Origin: Lotus japonicus
Lineage: Eukaryota > Streptophyta > Magnoliopsida > Fabales > Fabaceae
Direction of reading: 5' to 3'
Assembly (NCBI RefSeq): GCF_012489685.1
Contig: NC_080046.1
Coordinates: 61,246,195 to 61,310,194 of the forward strand
DNA: 64,000 nucleotides
Shown here: positions 37,801 through 49,509 of the stretch, piece by piece
Layout of the letters: every line of letters begins with the position of its first letter
Numbering within the stretch: position 1 is the first letter of the stretch
The notes under the pieces: model-generated
What the model saw: the letters and a program-made list of their open reading frames with translations, nothing else
Told to the model about the DNA's origin: nothing
Database searches by the model: none
Program-made: the position numbers and the translations under genes

Positions 37801-38578
37801 TAGTTTACAAATAGATTTTTTCATGGTTTATAAATAAGTTTTTTTTTCATGTTTTTTTTTTCACGGTAAAAGAAAATTTCAAATTTATGATTTCTTATAT
37901 ATAAATTTAATTTTAAGCTTTTATTGCATAAAAATTCTTTTGATAAACATAACAAAAGTAACACAAATTTTGAGAAATTATATGCTCTAAAAAAGTGAGG
38001 TTGTTGCTAAATCTTACAAAGGGGCTCATTCCTTTCGAAACATAAGAAAAATATATGAAGTTACATATGACACATTCAAGGACGCGTGCTATACGACGAG
38101 CTTACTTGAAGATGATAAATAATACATGGATGAAATAATAGAAGCTTTGCATGTCGGCACTGCAAACAATCTTAGAAGACTTTTTGCTACTTTACTGTTG
38201 TCATATATGCTTTTAAGGGCATAATTTGTTTGGAAAGAAATCTGAGAGAATTTTAGTGATGATATTTTACGTATACGGAGACTTATTATGAAAAGAAGTG
38301 GTGAGTACATTTTTAATCAAAGCTCATAAAAAAAAGTCATGACAAAAACCACAAAAAAATAAATTATACTACTTCTGCAAAATAAAAAACAAATACATTC
38401 ATCACTTAAAAAAAATACAAATTCATGTTTACTTATATCTAAAATTAATTTTGTTTTTTAATTCATAATAAATTTTCCTTCAATAAACATAAAAAAGAAC
38501 ACATATTTTAAAAGAAAAAAATATTCATGATAAACACAAATGAATAACCCCCGTGCATCGCACGGGTAAAAATACTAA
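34810..38578 (+). mobile_element. Helitron, 3.8 kb, degenerate
   Basis: The right end has a perfect 7-base-pair hairpin CCCGTGC-ATC-GCACGGG (38550-38566), eight spacer bases and CTAA followed by T, the standard Helitron 3' structure. The left end TCTATATATTATATAAAAGT is preceded by A, giving the A/T target site. A helicase remnant on the same strand (37997-38320) supports the call. The rest is AT-rich without intact frames. The segment 35640-35870 includes a TATAAATA and a leader-like stretch, which may be captured host DNA. Confidence 0.75.
37997..38320 (+). pseudogene. Helitron helicase C-terminal remnant
   Basis: Translating the plus strand from 37997 gives KGAHSFRNIRK, then YDTFKDACYTTSLLEDDK, a stop, YMDEIIEALHVGTANNLRRL and FATLLLSYMLL, another stop, FVWKEI, a third stop, and NFSDDILRIRRLIMKRSG. 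This order matches the plant Helitron helicase segment that reads ...TFKEACYALGLLDDDKEYIDAI...LRKLFV...VWE... in intact copies. At least three in-frame stops make it non-functional. Confidence 0.7.
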
Positions 38579-39531
38579 TATACTATATTAGATGAGTTGA
38601 TAGCAAACGAAATTAATATCAAGACTTATGTTGGGGATGAATTCTCTCTAACTATAAATATTCTATTCCATTTTAGTTTGGTTTAATTAATCCATTAGCA
38701 AGGAGGGAATTAACATACTTGCTATGTGGTTATTTACATCGTAATATCATAAAGTGTATCAAAGCAATACAAACGCAATAGGAAACTAAATTATAAACAT
38801 ATATAAAATCGATGTTCAGATAATTTTCTACATCGCAATCTCGAGAGATGATGTTTAGTCACTCATGATGCAAAATATAAACATAATAATCCAAGTAGCT
38901 AACACCATGCAAAGTAGGGAAAATACTTGTAATGACATTATCAGAGCACTTTAATGATCATTAACCCCAAATTATAACTTTGGACTCGCCTCTCTGGCCT
39001 CTTTCTTATTTTCTTCCCCCATCTAATTCATACCTTATTCCCCTTTAAATATAAAGTGATTAGGGCTTAAGGTTGAACCTTGTCGCACCAACATGCACGA
39101 TTTGCTCTTATGGTGCACGATCGTGCTTCTCAAAATAAACAATCATGTGTTGACTTCCTTGTATCGTCGTGCTCCTCGCTCTGAATCTTAACTCTGGACT
39201 CGCCTCTCTGGATCTTCTCTTCTTCCTTCATCTCAATCACACCTTATTCCCCTTTAAATATAAAATGGTTAGGGCTTAAGGTTGAATCTGGACGAACTAA
39301 TGTGCATGATCTGCTTCTTATGATGCACGATCGTGCTTCCTAAAATAAACAAGCATAAGCATGTTGGCTGTCTTGTGTAGTCGTGCCCCTCAATTTAGCT
39401 GTGCACATATTTTCTTTGAGCTCCATGATCATGCATACACTATAACTATGCTCAATTACATATACATTCTTAGAAAAGAAAATTGTAACTTGGTATTTTC
39501 TTGTTGGTCCTTATTTTAAAAATGTAAGAGT
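38579..39531. other. Intergenic with a local duplication
   Basis: Two similar stretches, about 38970-39170 and 39190-39400, share GACTCGCCTCTCTGG, CCTTATTCCCCTTTAAATAT and GCACGATCGTGCTTC, a tandem duplication with a roughly 220-base period. GCACGATCGTGC is a palindrome. No gene was seen. Confidence 0.55.
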
Positions 39532-40735
39532 CAGGGCCGTGGAAGCCATAAGGGAAATTAGGCAAATGCCTAAGGCCCCATTTTTTTAAAAATAACCACG
39601 GAAAAAATTGGAAAATTACTATAGAATAGTTTACATGATCAGCTACTTATTAGGAAGAAAATATTGAAACAAATGAAACGACAAAGTTAAAGAGAAAATG
39701 GTTCTTATCACTTATTTAGAAAATTATAAAAAAATGAATTTGCATTGACTTTATAATCCACACAAAAAAAAAGCCATCGAAATTGATATAGAACCAACAT
39801 TTCGCAAAAAATGTAAAGTTCATAAAAAGCCTCATCTATATATATATGAAAATAAGGTTTTCTTCTAGAAGATCTATGTCACATGTCCCTTCCTAAATGA
39901 TTCATTTTCCCTCCAAAACAAAAAAAAACTCATTTCCACTTTTTTTGTCACATTAATTGCTATGTTCAATAATACCCATGACAACATACACACTAAATTA
40001 ATAATTTTGAAAAAGAGTTTATAAAAATATAACCTTAAAGAAATTTATTTTGAAACCGGTAACTTCATTTTTTTTTTACACTTAGAAGTAAAAAAAATTA
40101 AGAATAAAACATCAATATTACTTATGAAAACTATATGGTAAGGATATTAGTTCTTTTTCTAATTAAATTTTTTATTTTGGTACTCCCACGTTTTTTATTT
40201 CATATGATCATCTCGGCAAATTTCAAAAAAAGAGCATATGATCATCTCTCACCATATTTAATATCCTCTACTATTATAAAATTTCATATTTTTAAAGTAA
40301 AATTTACTTGAAATTATTTTTAAATATATCAAATATTATAAGAAAAATAAGAAATTCGAAAATATCAACATATAAATATGATGTAATTTATTTAAATTAA
40401 GTTATAAATATTAAATAATTTATATAAGTAAAATTTTTAAAATTTAAATTCAAATTAGTCAATTAAGGAATATAAAGAGCAATCAATCTCAAATAATTAT
40501 TACTACATTTATGACTCTTATTCTTACAAAGATATATCTGCATATATTGGTCAAAAAATTATTAATGCCCCGTATTCAAGTTCTCTACTTCTACTTTCAA
40601 AAAAAAAAATCATCTACTTCGCATATTTAAATTATTTAGTTAATTTTATAAATACTTTAAACATTTAAATTAGCAAGTGTTTCAAATTCAAATAATTTAT
40701 TTAGCACAATCAATTTTGTGATTCAATTATAAAAT

Positions 40736-40929
40736 GAGTTTAATGGATATGCACTGACAGTGTAAAATACTTTTACACAGACATCCAATTGAATTCCGCC
40801 AAATCAGAAAATATCTTATTCTTTTAATTAAAATTAAAGTCAAATGTAATTATCTCTCCTATGTGGCATGCTTTGATTGGATGACTGTGTAAAACTATTT
40901 TACACTGTCAGTGCATATCCATTAAACTC
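40736..40929. mobile_element. MULE-type MITE, copy 1 (194 bp)
   Basis: Inverted repeats of about 50 bases begin GAGTTTAATGGATATGCACT. The target duplication TTATAAAAT is exact at 40727-40735 and 40930-40938. It differs from copy 2 (42045-42238) at about five positions. Confidence 0.9.
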
Positions 40930-42044
40930 TTATAAAATATACACTTTTAAATGTTTTCCATTATTCAGTTATATCAACTCCTAATCATTCCATGGAATGA
41001 AAAAAAACTCTTAATAATTCCTTATTTAGTTATTCTAATTAATACAGTATAATATAATAATAAATCAAATCAGCCTATATTTTTTGTTAGCAATTAAAAC
41101 ACACTAATTTAAATTGTAATTCTTATATGTTTACTATTAATTATAAACGCAAGACATTCTTATTCGTTGTAACTCACGATTCTTCGTTATTTTTACTCAT
41201 TCATGTTTATCTTTGGTATCATTAAGGAGTTTGTTTAGATGCAATAACAATTTCTCAAAGGTATATTCTTTTTCAGTCACGTTCTCTTCCCCCATCATTC
41301 ACTCTACCGTACTTATGTTTGCTCATTTCCTTTTGCTCCGTCATATTTTCTTTCAAGGTTAGTTTCATTCATATGCAGGGTTAATTTTCTATAGGTACTT
41401 TTAAAATGGTTTTTTTTAATAATATACCCTTAAAATTAGTGCCATTCAAATTTTTCCTCTTTAATGTTTCTTCTAGGTAGCAGATGCTTCATAATAATTA
41501 ACTAGATGCTTTGAAGAAATTGATTCTTTCCTTCAGAGTTGATTTTAAAAGCTACGTTTTCCAAATAATAATTTTTCTATATCTATATTTATATAAATAT
41601 GAAAAGAATGTAAGAAAGTTTTATTCTAGAAGACCTATGTCACATGTATCCTCTTAAGTAATTTATTTTCCCTCGAAAACAAAAAAAATGATTTCAACTC
41701 TTTTTATCTCATGAATTGCTAAATTTAATAATATTATGGCCACATACACAATACATAAATAATTTTAAAAAATGCTTATAAAAAAATAATATATCAACAA
41801 AAGTAAATTGCTACATACCAGTAACCACATTAATTTTATTTTTTGTTACACTCAAAGGTAAATTATTTTTTTTAGAATAAAACATAGGTAATACTTATAA
41901 AAACTATCAAAGTAAGGATATAAATTCCAAATAATATTATTTTCACCCCGTCCAAATTTTCGAAAAGATGATACAATACATGAACATCTCTGAACCTATT
42001 TCATTTCATCCATTATAAAAAATTCCACCTTAGATATAATTTTT

Positions 42045-42238
42045 TAGTTTAATGGATATGCACTGACAGTGTAAAATAGTTTTACACAGACATCCAATTG
42101 AATTCTGCCAAATCAGAAAATATATTATTCTTTTAATTAAAATTAAAGTCAAATATAATTATCTCTCCTATGTGGCATGCTTTGATTGGATGACTGTGTA
42201 AAACTATTTTACACTGTCAGTGCATATCCATTAAACTC
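42045..42238. mobile_element. MULE-type MITE, copy 2 (194 bp)
   Basis: Same family and length as copy 1. The target duplication ATAATTTTT is exact at 42036-42044 and 42239-42247 and differs from that of copy 1. The two are therefore independent insertions and not one duplicated insertion. Confidence 0.9.
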
Positions 42239-42776
42239 ATAATTTTTTTGAAAATAATCAATTCTGGTTATAAAAAAAATCAATTTTTATTTTTCCTTAA
42301 ATTCTTTTTTAAGATATATCAAATATTAAAAAAATATTATAAATTTGAAAATACGATTCATAAAAATAATAGGAATCCTTTTTATTTTTAATTTTTTTTT
42401 GGAAAAGCCATATATATATATTAAAAGGGGCAAAGCCCAAAAGAGTTCAAGCAACAAACAAGACACCAAGCAAAAAAAAAAACTAAAATCAATGTATATT
42501 GGATCTTTTAATTTTTAGTTATAAAATTCATTTATCTGTTTTCCCTTAATATTATGGTTAAAATTATTTTAAAATATAAATTAATTTTTAATGAAATTCG
42601 AAGTTCCTTTAATACTAGATTAATTATAAAATGTGTGCGATGAGCAAATGAATTTTTGAAAATAAAATAAATATTGAATTTTTTAATTTTCAGCATCATT
42701 AATTTTTTATTTTGAATTTTTCGAAAATTTTCCAATTGCATAAATACTTCCTATTTTAGTTACTACAAATTTTATT

Positions 42777-43346
42777 AGGAGTGCAAGTGGGTATGGTCTG
42801 ATCCGCGATTCCGACCAAACTGATCTGAACCGAAACACATTACGATGGGTTGGATTAGATCATTAGTTCGATTCAGATTTATTTACTGAATTCGATTACC
42901 ATCGGTTCAGGTATCATATTTGTGGATTGAAAAAACGATCAATCCGAACCAATCTAATGAATTGAGAATTTTTTTTACATTAATCTCAAACATTTTCAGC
43001 TCATTACATTACATATTCATATTTGTATTAGAGGTGTTATTTTTATTTAGATTATATGATTTATGTCATTATCGAATGTTCTGTTCTTTGAAAATGTTAG
43101 ATTTTTCTATATTTTTTTATAATTTTTCACGTTTTTAGATTAATTTTCGTGCATATTTCCAAATAATATTTTTTTATTTCAAATCCGACCATCGGAACCG
43201 AACCAATCCGATTGAGATCTGGTTGGTTTTGTTCGAATTTAGAATTAAAAATCATGAAATCTGAACCAACCCAAACCGAACATGTTAGATTGGTGCAGAC
43301 ATTTAAACACCATAAATTTGAACCAATCCGGTCCGATTACACCCCT
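42777..43346. mobile_element. TIR element with GGTTCGG-type filler, 570 bp
   Basis: The exact 10-base duplication AAATTTTATT lies at 42767-42776 and 43347-43356. Ends AGGAGTGCAAG and AGGGGTGTAATC (inverse) are a weak inverted repeat. Internal CCGAACCAATCCGA-type repeats on both strands fill the margins. The duplication length fits a Mutator-like element; no frame codes for a transposase. Confidence 0.65.
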
Positions 43347-44160
43347 AAATTTTATTTCTTATAATTGAAATTAATGCCTCTAATTAATTCCTAAAATTAA
43401 TAAGTATAATTAATTATCGTTTTTAAATTCAAATTTTAAAAACGATGGTGCTCAAGAATTGACAATTTATTGGAACAATGAAATAATTTGAAATAAATAA
43501 CGAATTTTTTTAATTAGATTAGACAAGATTGATTAAATAATTGAATTTTCAAAATGGAATATTCCATATTTTCAGAATTAAATTGATATAATTTAATTAA
43601 TGAATCATTTGAACATCTTTGGGATTTCTTATGAAAAGAACTGATCCTGTTTTGTTTTTCTCCATTCGTCTACTGCATGGTAAGTATTTTCAACCTTCTT
43701 CCATATTTTCCGTACTCCTCTATTTTCTCCCTTTCATTTTTCAGTTTCTCAATTCGTTATTCGATTTCATGTTAAGGATTTCACCTTCAATTTTTCTTTC
43801 ATTTAAAACAATTATAGAGAAAAATAATTTATCAATAATGTGTCAGGTAATACTTTTTTATCTTAATGCAATAATAATTAATTTAGCTATACATGCACGT
43901 TGGTTAGAATTCATTTGCTCTTTTGAGACATTTCTCACATTATTTTTTTAATCTATAACATTCTCTTTCACCCGTTCTTTGTGACATTGTGTTTACCTTA
44001 TTTTGATTTATTGTTTTCAGAGTTTTATTCCATTTTTTATTTTATAATTATCCACCACCACTGTATGATCGCAATATTATAACTTTATTATTATCCTCTT
44101 ATAGTCTTATTCACTCCTTTTTATTTGTTGTGTAAAATGATTTATTTCATGTTTCATGAT

Positions 44161-44834
44161 AGGGTGTTCGAGGTTCGGTTTTAAAGGACAAATTCATCTG
44201 ATCCGATTATTTCAGTTTTATAATTTAATCATTCAATTATTTTTTTTCAAATCCAAACCAATTTTTATCAGTTTGGATTGGATTGCATTTCAGTTTTTCA
44301 AAGAAACTAAAAATCTTGAAATAAATAACGAAATAGAAAATAAAATCATAAAACAAGTAGCAGTGTACAGAGAGAAGATATCATGCTAAGTGATGACTGT
44401 GATTTGTAACGCTATTGCATTTCATGTACAATATCTAATTAACTCTATCTAAGTTGATTTTCAACCAATTTTACAAACGTATTGTTTTGAGTAAGAGGCA
44501 AAGAAGCAGAACATTGATGGTTTCACTTTCGCTGAATGAAAAGAAGACATATGTCTCCTAACTTGGAAAAGTTTAAACACATTACTGTAAAGGTTTGGGT
44601 ATACATGGAATAAAACATCATAAGTATGGTTAAATGGGTAATTATGTATGTCAAAATTTAAATAAATAAATACTTTTGGTTTGGATTGGTTCGATTTTAA
44701 CATGGGAACTGAAAACAAACGGATCCATTCACAAAATATCGGTTTTTGCGGTTTTTCGATTTTTTTGGTTATCAGGTTTTTTGGATCGGTTTGAGCGGTT
44801 TTAATTCATTTTGGTTCGGTTATGAAGACCCTTA
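44161..44834. mobile_element. TIR element with GGTTCGG-type filler, 674 bp
   Basis: The exact 9-base duplication TTTCATGAT lies at 44152-44160 and 44835-44843. The ends AGGGTGTTCGAGG and AGGGTCTTCATAACC (inverse) are similar. The composition (GGTTCGGTT, GGATCGGTT) is like that of 42777-43346, so both may be members of one loose family. Confidence 0.65.
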
Positions 44835-45663
44835 TTTCATGATCCTATTATTTACTCATTCTTCCATTTTCGATTCACCATTATATATTGTTTCACCTCT
44901 TTTTTAAATCATGAAGGGGAAAGACATGCAGAAATCCTTCAATTTATCTGCTTGGATTGATAAAATGGATTTCTCCTCCATCGTCCCTGGTAGGCGGTGG
45001 TTACCAAAGGTATGATCGAAGAGCCAAAGACTAAAAAAGGGAATGAGTTCAAACTTAAAAATAATAGCCACGTGAAACTTTAATCAAAAATAAGAGAAGC
45101 CTTTCGATCTAAATAATTTTCGTATATTATATATTATTTTAGTTTATTTAATCTGGTAATTTTTTCTATGATTTGATTTGAGTTTTAGTAAAAGTGGGGT
45201 TTCATTTTGTTGTTACATATTGATTTCTCTTCAAAATTAACATTTTGAATCAAAATATATATTATTATTATTGTTATTGTTATTATAAATAGAAAGATTG
45301 ATATGAAAAATAATCAATCAAATATTAATAATGAGTACATGTATTAAAAAAATTAAAAATACTAATTTAATGTATATACAAAAATTTGCGTGATACAAAA
45401 TTTATAATTTAAAATACAAAATAATAAGTACATCTGTACATGTCTTATAATTTTTAATTTTTAAATTTTTTCATATTTAAATAAGTAAAAATTTTGAAGT
45501 AAAAAATCATGGTAGATTAATCCACAATTATCACTATTAAGAACATATAATTGAAACAATTTTTAAAACATATTTACTAAAAAGATACAAAATATAATAT
45601 TACACGAAATTTAAATTATAAATAACAAAAGTCACCTGTGCAGGGCACGGGTAATTCCGCTAG

Positions 45664-46020
45664 TTTTGATGAAAATATTAGTAGTGAGATCACACATTCA
45701 TCTAAAGAATCTTTTCGCATTGAGTATTTTTATACAGATCAATCAATTAATTATCTTGAAACACCATGAGTACATATTCGATTCTTTTCCAAATGTAAAT
45801 ATTGCCTATAGAATTTTATTGACAAGTTATGTAACGGTTGCTATTGATAAAAGAAATTTTTCAAAATTAAAATTTCTTAAATCGTATCTAAATCATATAG
45901 ACTGTGTTAGCTATTTAATTTATCTATTAAACACGAAATGTTAGAATTGTTGATTATAAAACTATTATAAATGATTTTGCAGCTCAGAAAGCTAGAAGGT
46001 TAATATAAAAAAATAAAAAA
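45664..46020 (+). pseudogene. hAT transposase C-terminal (dimerisation) remnant
   Basis: The frame 45666-45944 holds FPNVNIAYRILLTSYVTVA followed by NFSKLKFLKSYL, the shape of the hAT dimerisation region that in intact plant copies reads PN...A.RILLT.PVTVAS.ERSFSKLKLIKSYLRS. A frameshifted continuation near 45945-46005 gives DYKTIINDFAAQKARRL, the usual tail. The Glu-Arg-Ser-Phe core is altered. It starts immediately right of the Helitron end, so that insertion cut the transposase gene. Confidence 0.75.
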
Positions 46021-46099
46021 TTTATATGATAAAATGAAGTATCTTTAAGCCCCTAAATGATTTTCGCCTTAGGCCCCCAGATGTCTATACACGACCCTG

Positions 46100-47077
46100 G
46101 TAAGAGTCAGAGTTGATGTGATTATTATTATTTGTCTTAGAACCAACCAACAAAAGTGCGAGATAGATCACCTCATCTTAAAAAAATGATCATGACAAGT
46201 TATATAATTAATTATTATTAGTTTTTGAGTGTTTGATAATTAAATATTTTAAAATTTTAAAATTAATGATTAGGTGATGAAACTTGACATAATTAATTTT
46301 TTTTAACAATTCAAATGATTCCTTTCCACCAAAGTGTCCTCACAAGCCACAACACTACTTTTTTTAAAAGAGGGTGATGCAAGTCTCATTATTGCCAAAC
46401 CATAATTATTTGGCATTTGGTTTTTAGTTCTAACAAAACTATTAATTAAGTTAATGACAAGTTGCTTCCTGTCTGCCATGACATGTAACTTGTTAGTTTA
46501 ACTGTGTTTGGTGCAAATTGATGTATATATAGAAAATTTTTTGGTTGAAATTCCAATTAAACTCGGCCACAGAAAAATGGGATATAGAATAGAAAAATGA
46601 AAGGTCTAATAATGAATACATGATAAGACAAAATAAGGAAATAAAAAGAGAAAAAAAAAAAGAAGAAAAAGTGATTGTGAACTAATTAACAACTTATATT
46701 TACAATTTGCTTGTCCTTGACAATTAACAATAGCTAATTCTCCCTTGAACAAACAGAGGTTGAAACTTGAAAGACATAGTAATATCCAAAATCAAAACCC
46801 TTATCCTCAGAAATATAAATTTACCAATTACATGCTAATTACTGCTTAGGCTCACTGGCCACTGAGTTGAACTCCCTTCAGCTGAGTCCACCCAACCGAG
46901 TCATCGCCCCACCCATTCAAATTAAACAAGTAGTAGTAATTTAATTACTTTAACAAACCACTAAGTTGAATCTGATTAATTAACAACAATAATCATACTT
47001 AACAATCAACTCAGATTACAAACAGGGTGGAAGGAAGAAAGAACCACTCACTTAACTTACCCACCTGAACCGGGCCA
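46100..47077. other. 3' flank of the second S40 gene
   Basis: AT-rich intergenic DNA. The 3' untranslated region of the minus-strand gene is expected in about 46800-47077. No gene or repeat end was recognised. Confidence 0.45.
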
Positions 47078-47701
47078 TCAACCGTTGAACCCGGTCTGGC
47101 TCCAAACGGCGTCACGAACCCGGCTCAAGTCCCGGCCCTTCAACGTCCGGCCCACTCCCACGAAAACCGAATCCGCCGCCTTCTTACGGCTGCGCGCCAA
47201 GTACTCATGCGGCGGAACAACCTCCAACTCGCTCTCATCGAGATCGTCGTCCACACCGTGCAGCGACTCGACCGAGTCAACCCGGAGTATCTTGCTCCAG
47301 TCCGGCACGTTCATCGGCGCGGAGGACGCCACGTGGCGTCCTCTCGGAGTCGAGGCCAGACCATCATGCGCGCGGAGCTGGTGCACGATCCTCGCCGACG
47401 CCGTCACCGGACCACCAGCCGGCGGGTCCTCGAACGCCAGCGACAGGCCACCGAATTGGTGGTGGTTGCTCTTGTTCACATCCCGGTGAATCCGGCGCCG
47501 GTAGGCGGAGCCGCCGGAGCTCTCATCGGCGACATCGTCTGGCTCCCAAACGGAGACATCGCCGCCGGCATCATCGCCGGTGGACCAGATATCCTCTTCC
47601 CGGAGCTCGGATGAGTCGCTGGGGGCTTGGGTGTGATTGTTGGCGTAGGCTCCCAAGAAGCGCTCGCTCCGGCTTGTAGTCAACTTGCGACCTTTCGCCA
47701 T
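47078..47701 (-). CDS. S40-family (DUF584) senescence regulator-like protein
   Basis: A single-exon gene of 207 residues, much richer in G and C than its surroundings. It shares the family blocks with the gene at 851-1315: MNVPDWSKIL near residue 130, EVVPPHEYLARS near 160 and the C-terminal VGRTLKGRDLSRVRDAVWSQTGFNG. The N-terminal half is longer and more divergent: a basic start MAKGRKLTTSRSERFLG, an acidic Trp-containing segment (EEDIWSTGDD...VSVWEPDD) and RRRIHRDVNKSNHHQFGGLSLAF. That order matches the larger AtS40-3-like class. Nuclear localisation and a senescence role are inferred from the family. The long plus-strand frames over the same bases are GC-driven shadows. Confidence 0.88.
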   Translation of the reverse strand: MAKGRKLTTSRSERFLGAYANNHTQAPSDSSELREEDIWSTGDDAGGDVSVWEPDDVADESSGGSAYRRRIHRDVNKSNHHQFGGLSLAFEDPPAGGPVTASARIVHQLRAHDGLASTPRGRHVASSAPMNVPDWSKILRVDSVESLHGVDDDLDESELEVVPPHEYLARSRKKAADSVFVGVGRTLKGRDLSRVRDAVWSQTGFNG

Positions 47702-49509
47702 CTGCGGCGGCGGAATCGGGTTGCGCCACCGCTCGGAGAGTTGATTGTGAAGATGTAAATGGGGTGTATACTACTACAACTACTACTATTATGAGTCCAT
47801 TGCTATTGCTGTTAGTTTTTGGTTGAGACATGAGAGTGTGCCACTTGCTCTGTATTTAACTAGAATGTTTGGAATTTCATTTGAGTTTGGGGTTCATTTT
47901 GTCTGAATTTAGTTGACTCTGTTGTGTTATGGTGAAAACAAATTAAAAATGAAAGAAAAAAAATGGATCATATGAATTGAAGTAATGACGACATTGAACA
48001 TTAAAAATAAATGAAACATTAACAAATGTTGTGATGAATGGCCCGCCACTGTGGTGGCAATGAATAGTAAAGTTTTGTATACCTATAAAACAAACCTCCA
48101 CCTTGAGATTTAAGAAGAAAAAAAACTTGACATGTGATGAATAATATATGATAGAAATATAAGTGAGAGATAAAAATAAAATAGAGTAAAAATAAATTAA
48201 CAGAGAAAATAAAGTGTGAATAAATCGAGCGAGCGTGGGATAAGTTGCCAATTTTGTAGGAAGGAAACGCGCATGTCATGTGTGCAGTGCAACTTGAATG
48301 AAACTTTCTATTTTAGGATGCTCATCCCCCACCACTGAAACATAAGAAAAGGTTTTTGGGCCACGATTGTAGTAGATGCTATGGTCATTTTTCAAGGCGG
48401 TGATAATCGTTATTTGTGAGGAAAGCAAGTTAGACTTTTGAAGAAACAAGATTAATCAAGTTCAAGTTCAACATATAAATATTATGTAATTTAGTTTTCT
48501 CAACTCTCATTGCAAATGTGATGCCTATTTGGTTTGTAAGACAAAGAGAGCTCATATAAAAGGGAAAAGAGAAATGGGATCGGTGAAATTAGTTTTTCAA
48601 ACGGACTACAAAAGAGAAGACACTGACACGTCACGATTTACAAGTGTCTTGTATGTGGTTAAAAATGTGTGAATAGTAGTTATAGGTTTGAACAATTTTC
48701 AAAGTTAGTCGATTTCACCCTATAAATAAAGTAAACTTTATTAGTAAAAAAGACACAATCAAATCATCAATTAGACATACAAATTTCTCACATTTTTCAA
48801 TTTATTTTCCTTAGTTTCTTACTTATTTCTTTAAGCATTTACTTTAAGTTTTATGTTTAATTCCATCATTCAGTTGTTTTTTAGCCTTTTTATATCTATT
48901 AATTACCTTTGTTACATTTCACTATTGCCTTTAACCTCTCAATAATAATCACTATGAGCTTTCAAAAGTGTTTTTGGAACCGGAGAAACATAATATATTT
49001 CTCGAATAATTGCTTGTTCAATGAACGGACATTGGTTTCTCAACCAACTCACATGACAATCCTTTGATCGCCTAAATTTATTTTAATCATTACTGACTTT
49101 CAATTTAGTTTTCCTTAAAAATAAATTAGATAGATGATTTAATTTATCTGTATTGAAAATGTAATGAGTTTTCTGATCTTTAATGTACTCAAATTTCTCA
49201 TTTTAAATAAAGGGGATTAAAATTGCACAAGAGCTATAAATCAGGAACAAAACAATTAAGCCTAACTTTTATCTCAGCATACATTTTTTTAGTACTTTAC
49301 TTTGGATTTTTTATGATATGATCAAATGGTAAATTTTAATTAGATATTGGCTGTTGTTGGTAAAAAATTTACACGAGAGTACATAAATATTAAGCTATTA
49401 GTTAAAATTAAAGCAAATGTGTTGCCTCATAATTTATGTCTGGAGTACATGCATGCATAATAAGTAAAATGCCCAGAACTCAATTATTACCATTTCATTT
49501 CTATCTTTC
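47702..49509. other. 5' flank of the second S40 gene and intergenic DNA
   Basis: A TTAAATAC sequence at about 47850 on the minus strand, about 155 bases upstream of the ATG, is a possible TATA box. ACTACTACAACTACTACTATT simple repeats lie at 47770-47790. Beyond about 48.3 kb the DNA is AT-rich and no gene was found. Confidence 0.45.

Larger units (their letters stand above)
39835..45663 (+). mobile_element. Helitron insertion within the hAT element
   Basis: The right end shows a CCTGTGC-AGG-GCACGGG hairpin (45635-45651, one G-U pair), eight bases and CTAG followed by T. Two related left ends exist, TCTATATATATATGAAAATA at 39835 and TCTATATTTATATAAATATG at 41582. Both are followed by TTCTAGAAGA(T/C)CTATGTCACA and similar DNA for about 450 bases. 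Either the unit beginning at 41582 is a second copy inserted in or beside the first, or the left part was duplicated. No replication-helicase frame remains. Confidence 0.6.
39532..46099 (+). mobile_element. hAT-type element, disrupted by nested insertions
   Basis: The ends CAGGGCCGTGG and its imperfect inverse CACGACCCTG are flanked by an exact 8-base duplication GTAAGAGT (39524-39531 and 46100-46107), the hAT hallmark. A GCCTAAGGCCCC block near the left end and CCTTAGGCCCCC near the right end extend the inverted similarity. The right side keeps a transposase C-terminal remnant. Most of the 6568 bases are later inserts: Helitron DNA from 39835 to 45663, itself carrying four smaller elements. 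Confidence 0.8.

Noticed and set aside
43619..43951. 110-codon plus frame in Helitron DNA
   Set aside because: Phe/Ser/Leu-rich, no motif recognised, lies within transposon DNA full of other decayed frames.
47085..47614. Long plus-strand frames (134 and 135 codons) opposite the second S40 gene
   Set aside because: They lie wholly antisense to a conserved coding exon and owe their length to its high GC content; neither resembles a known protein.
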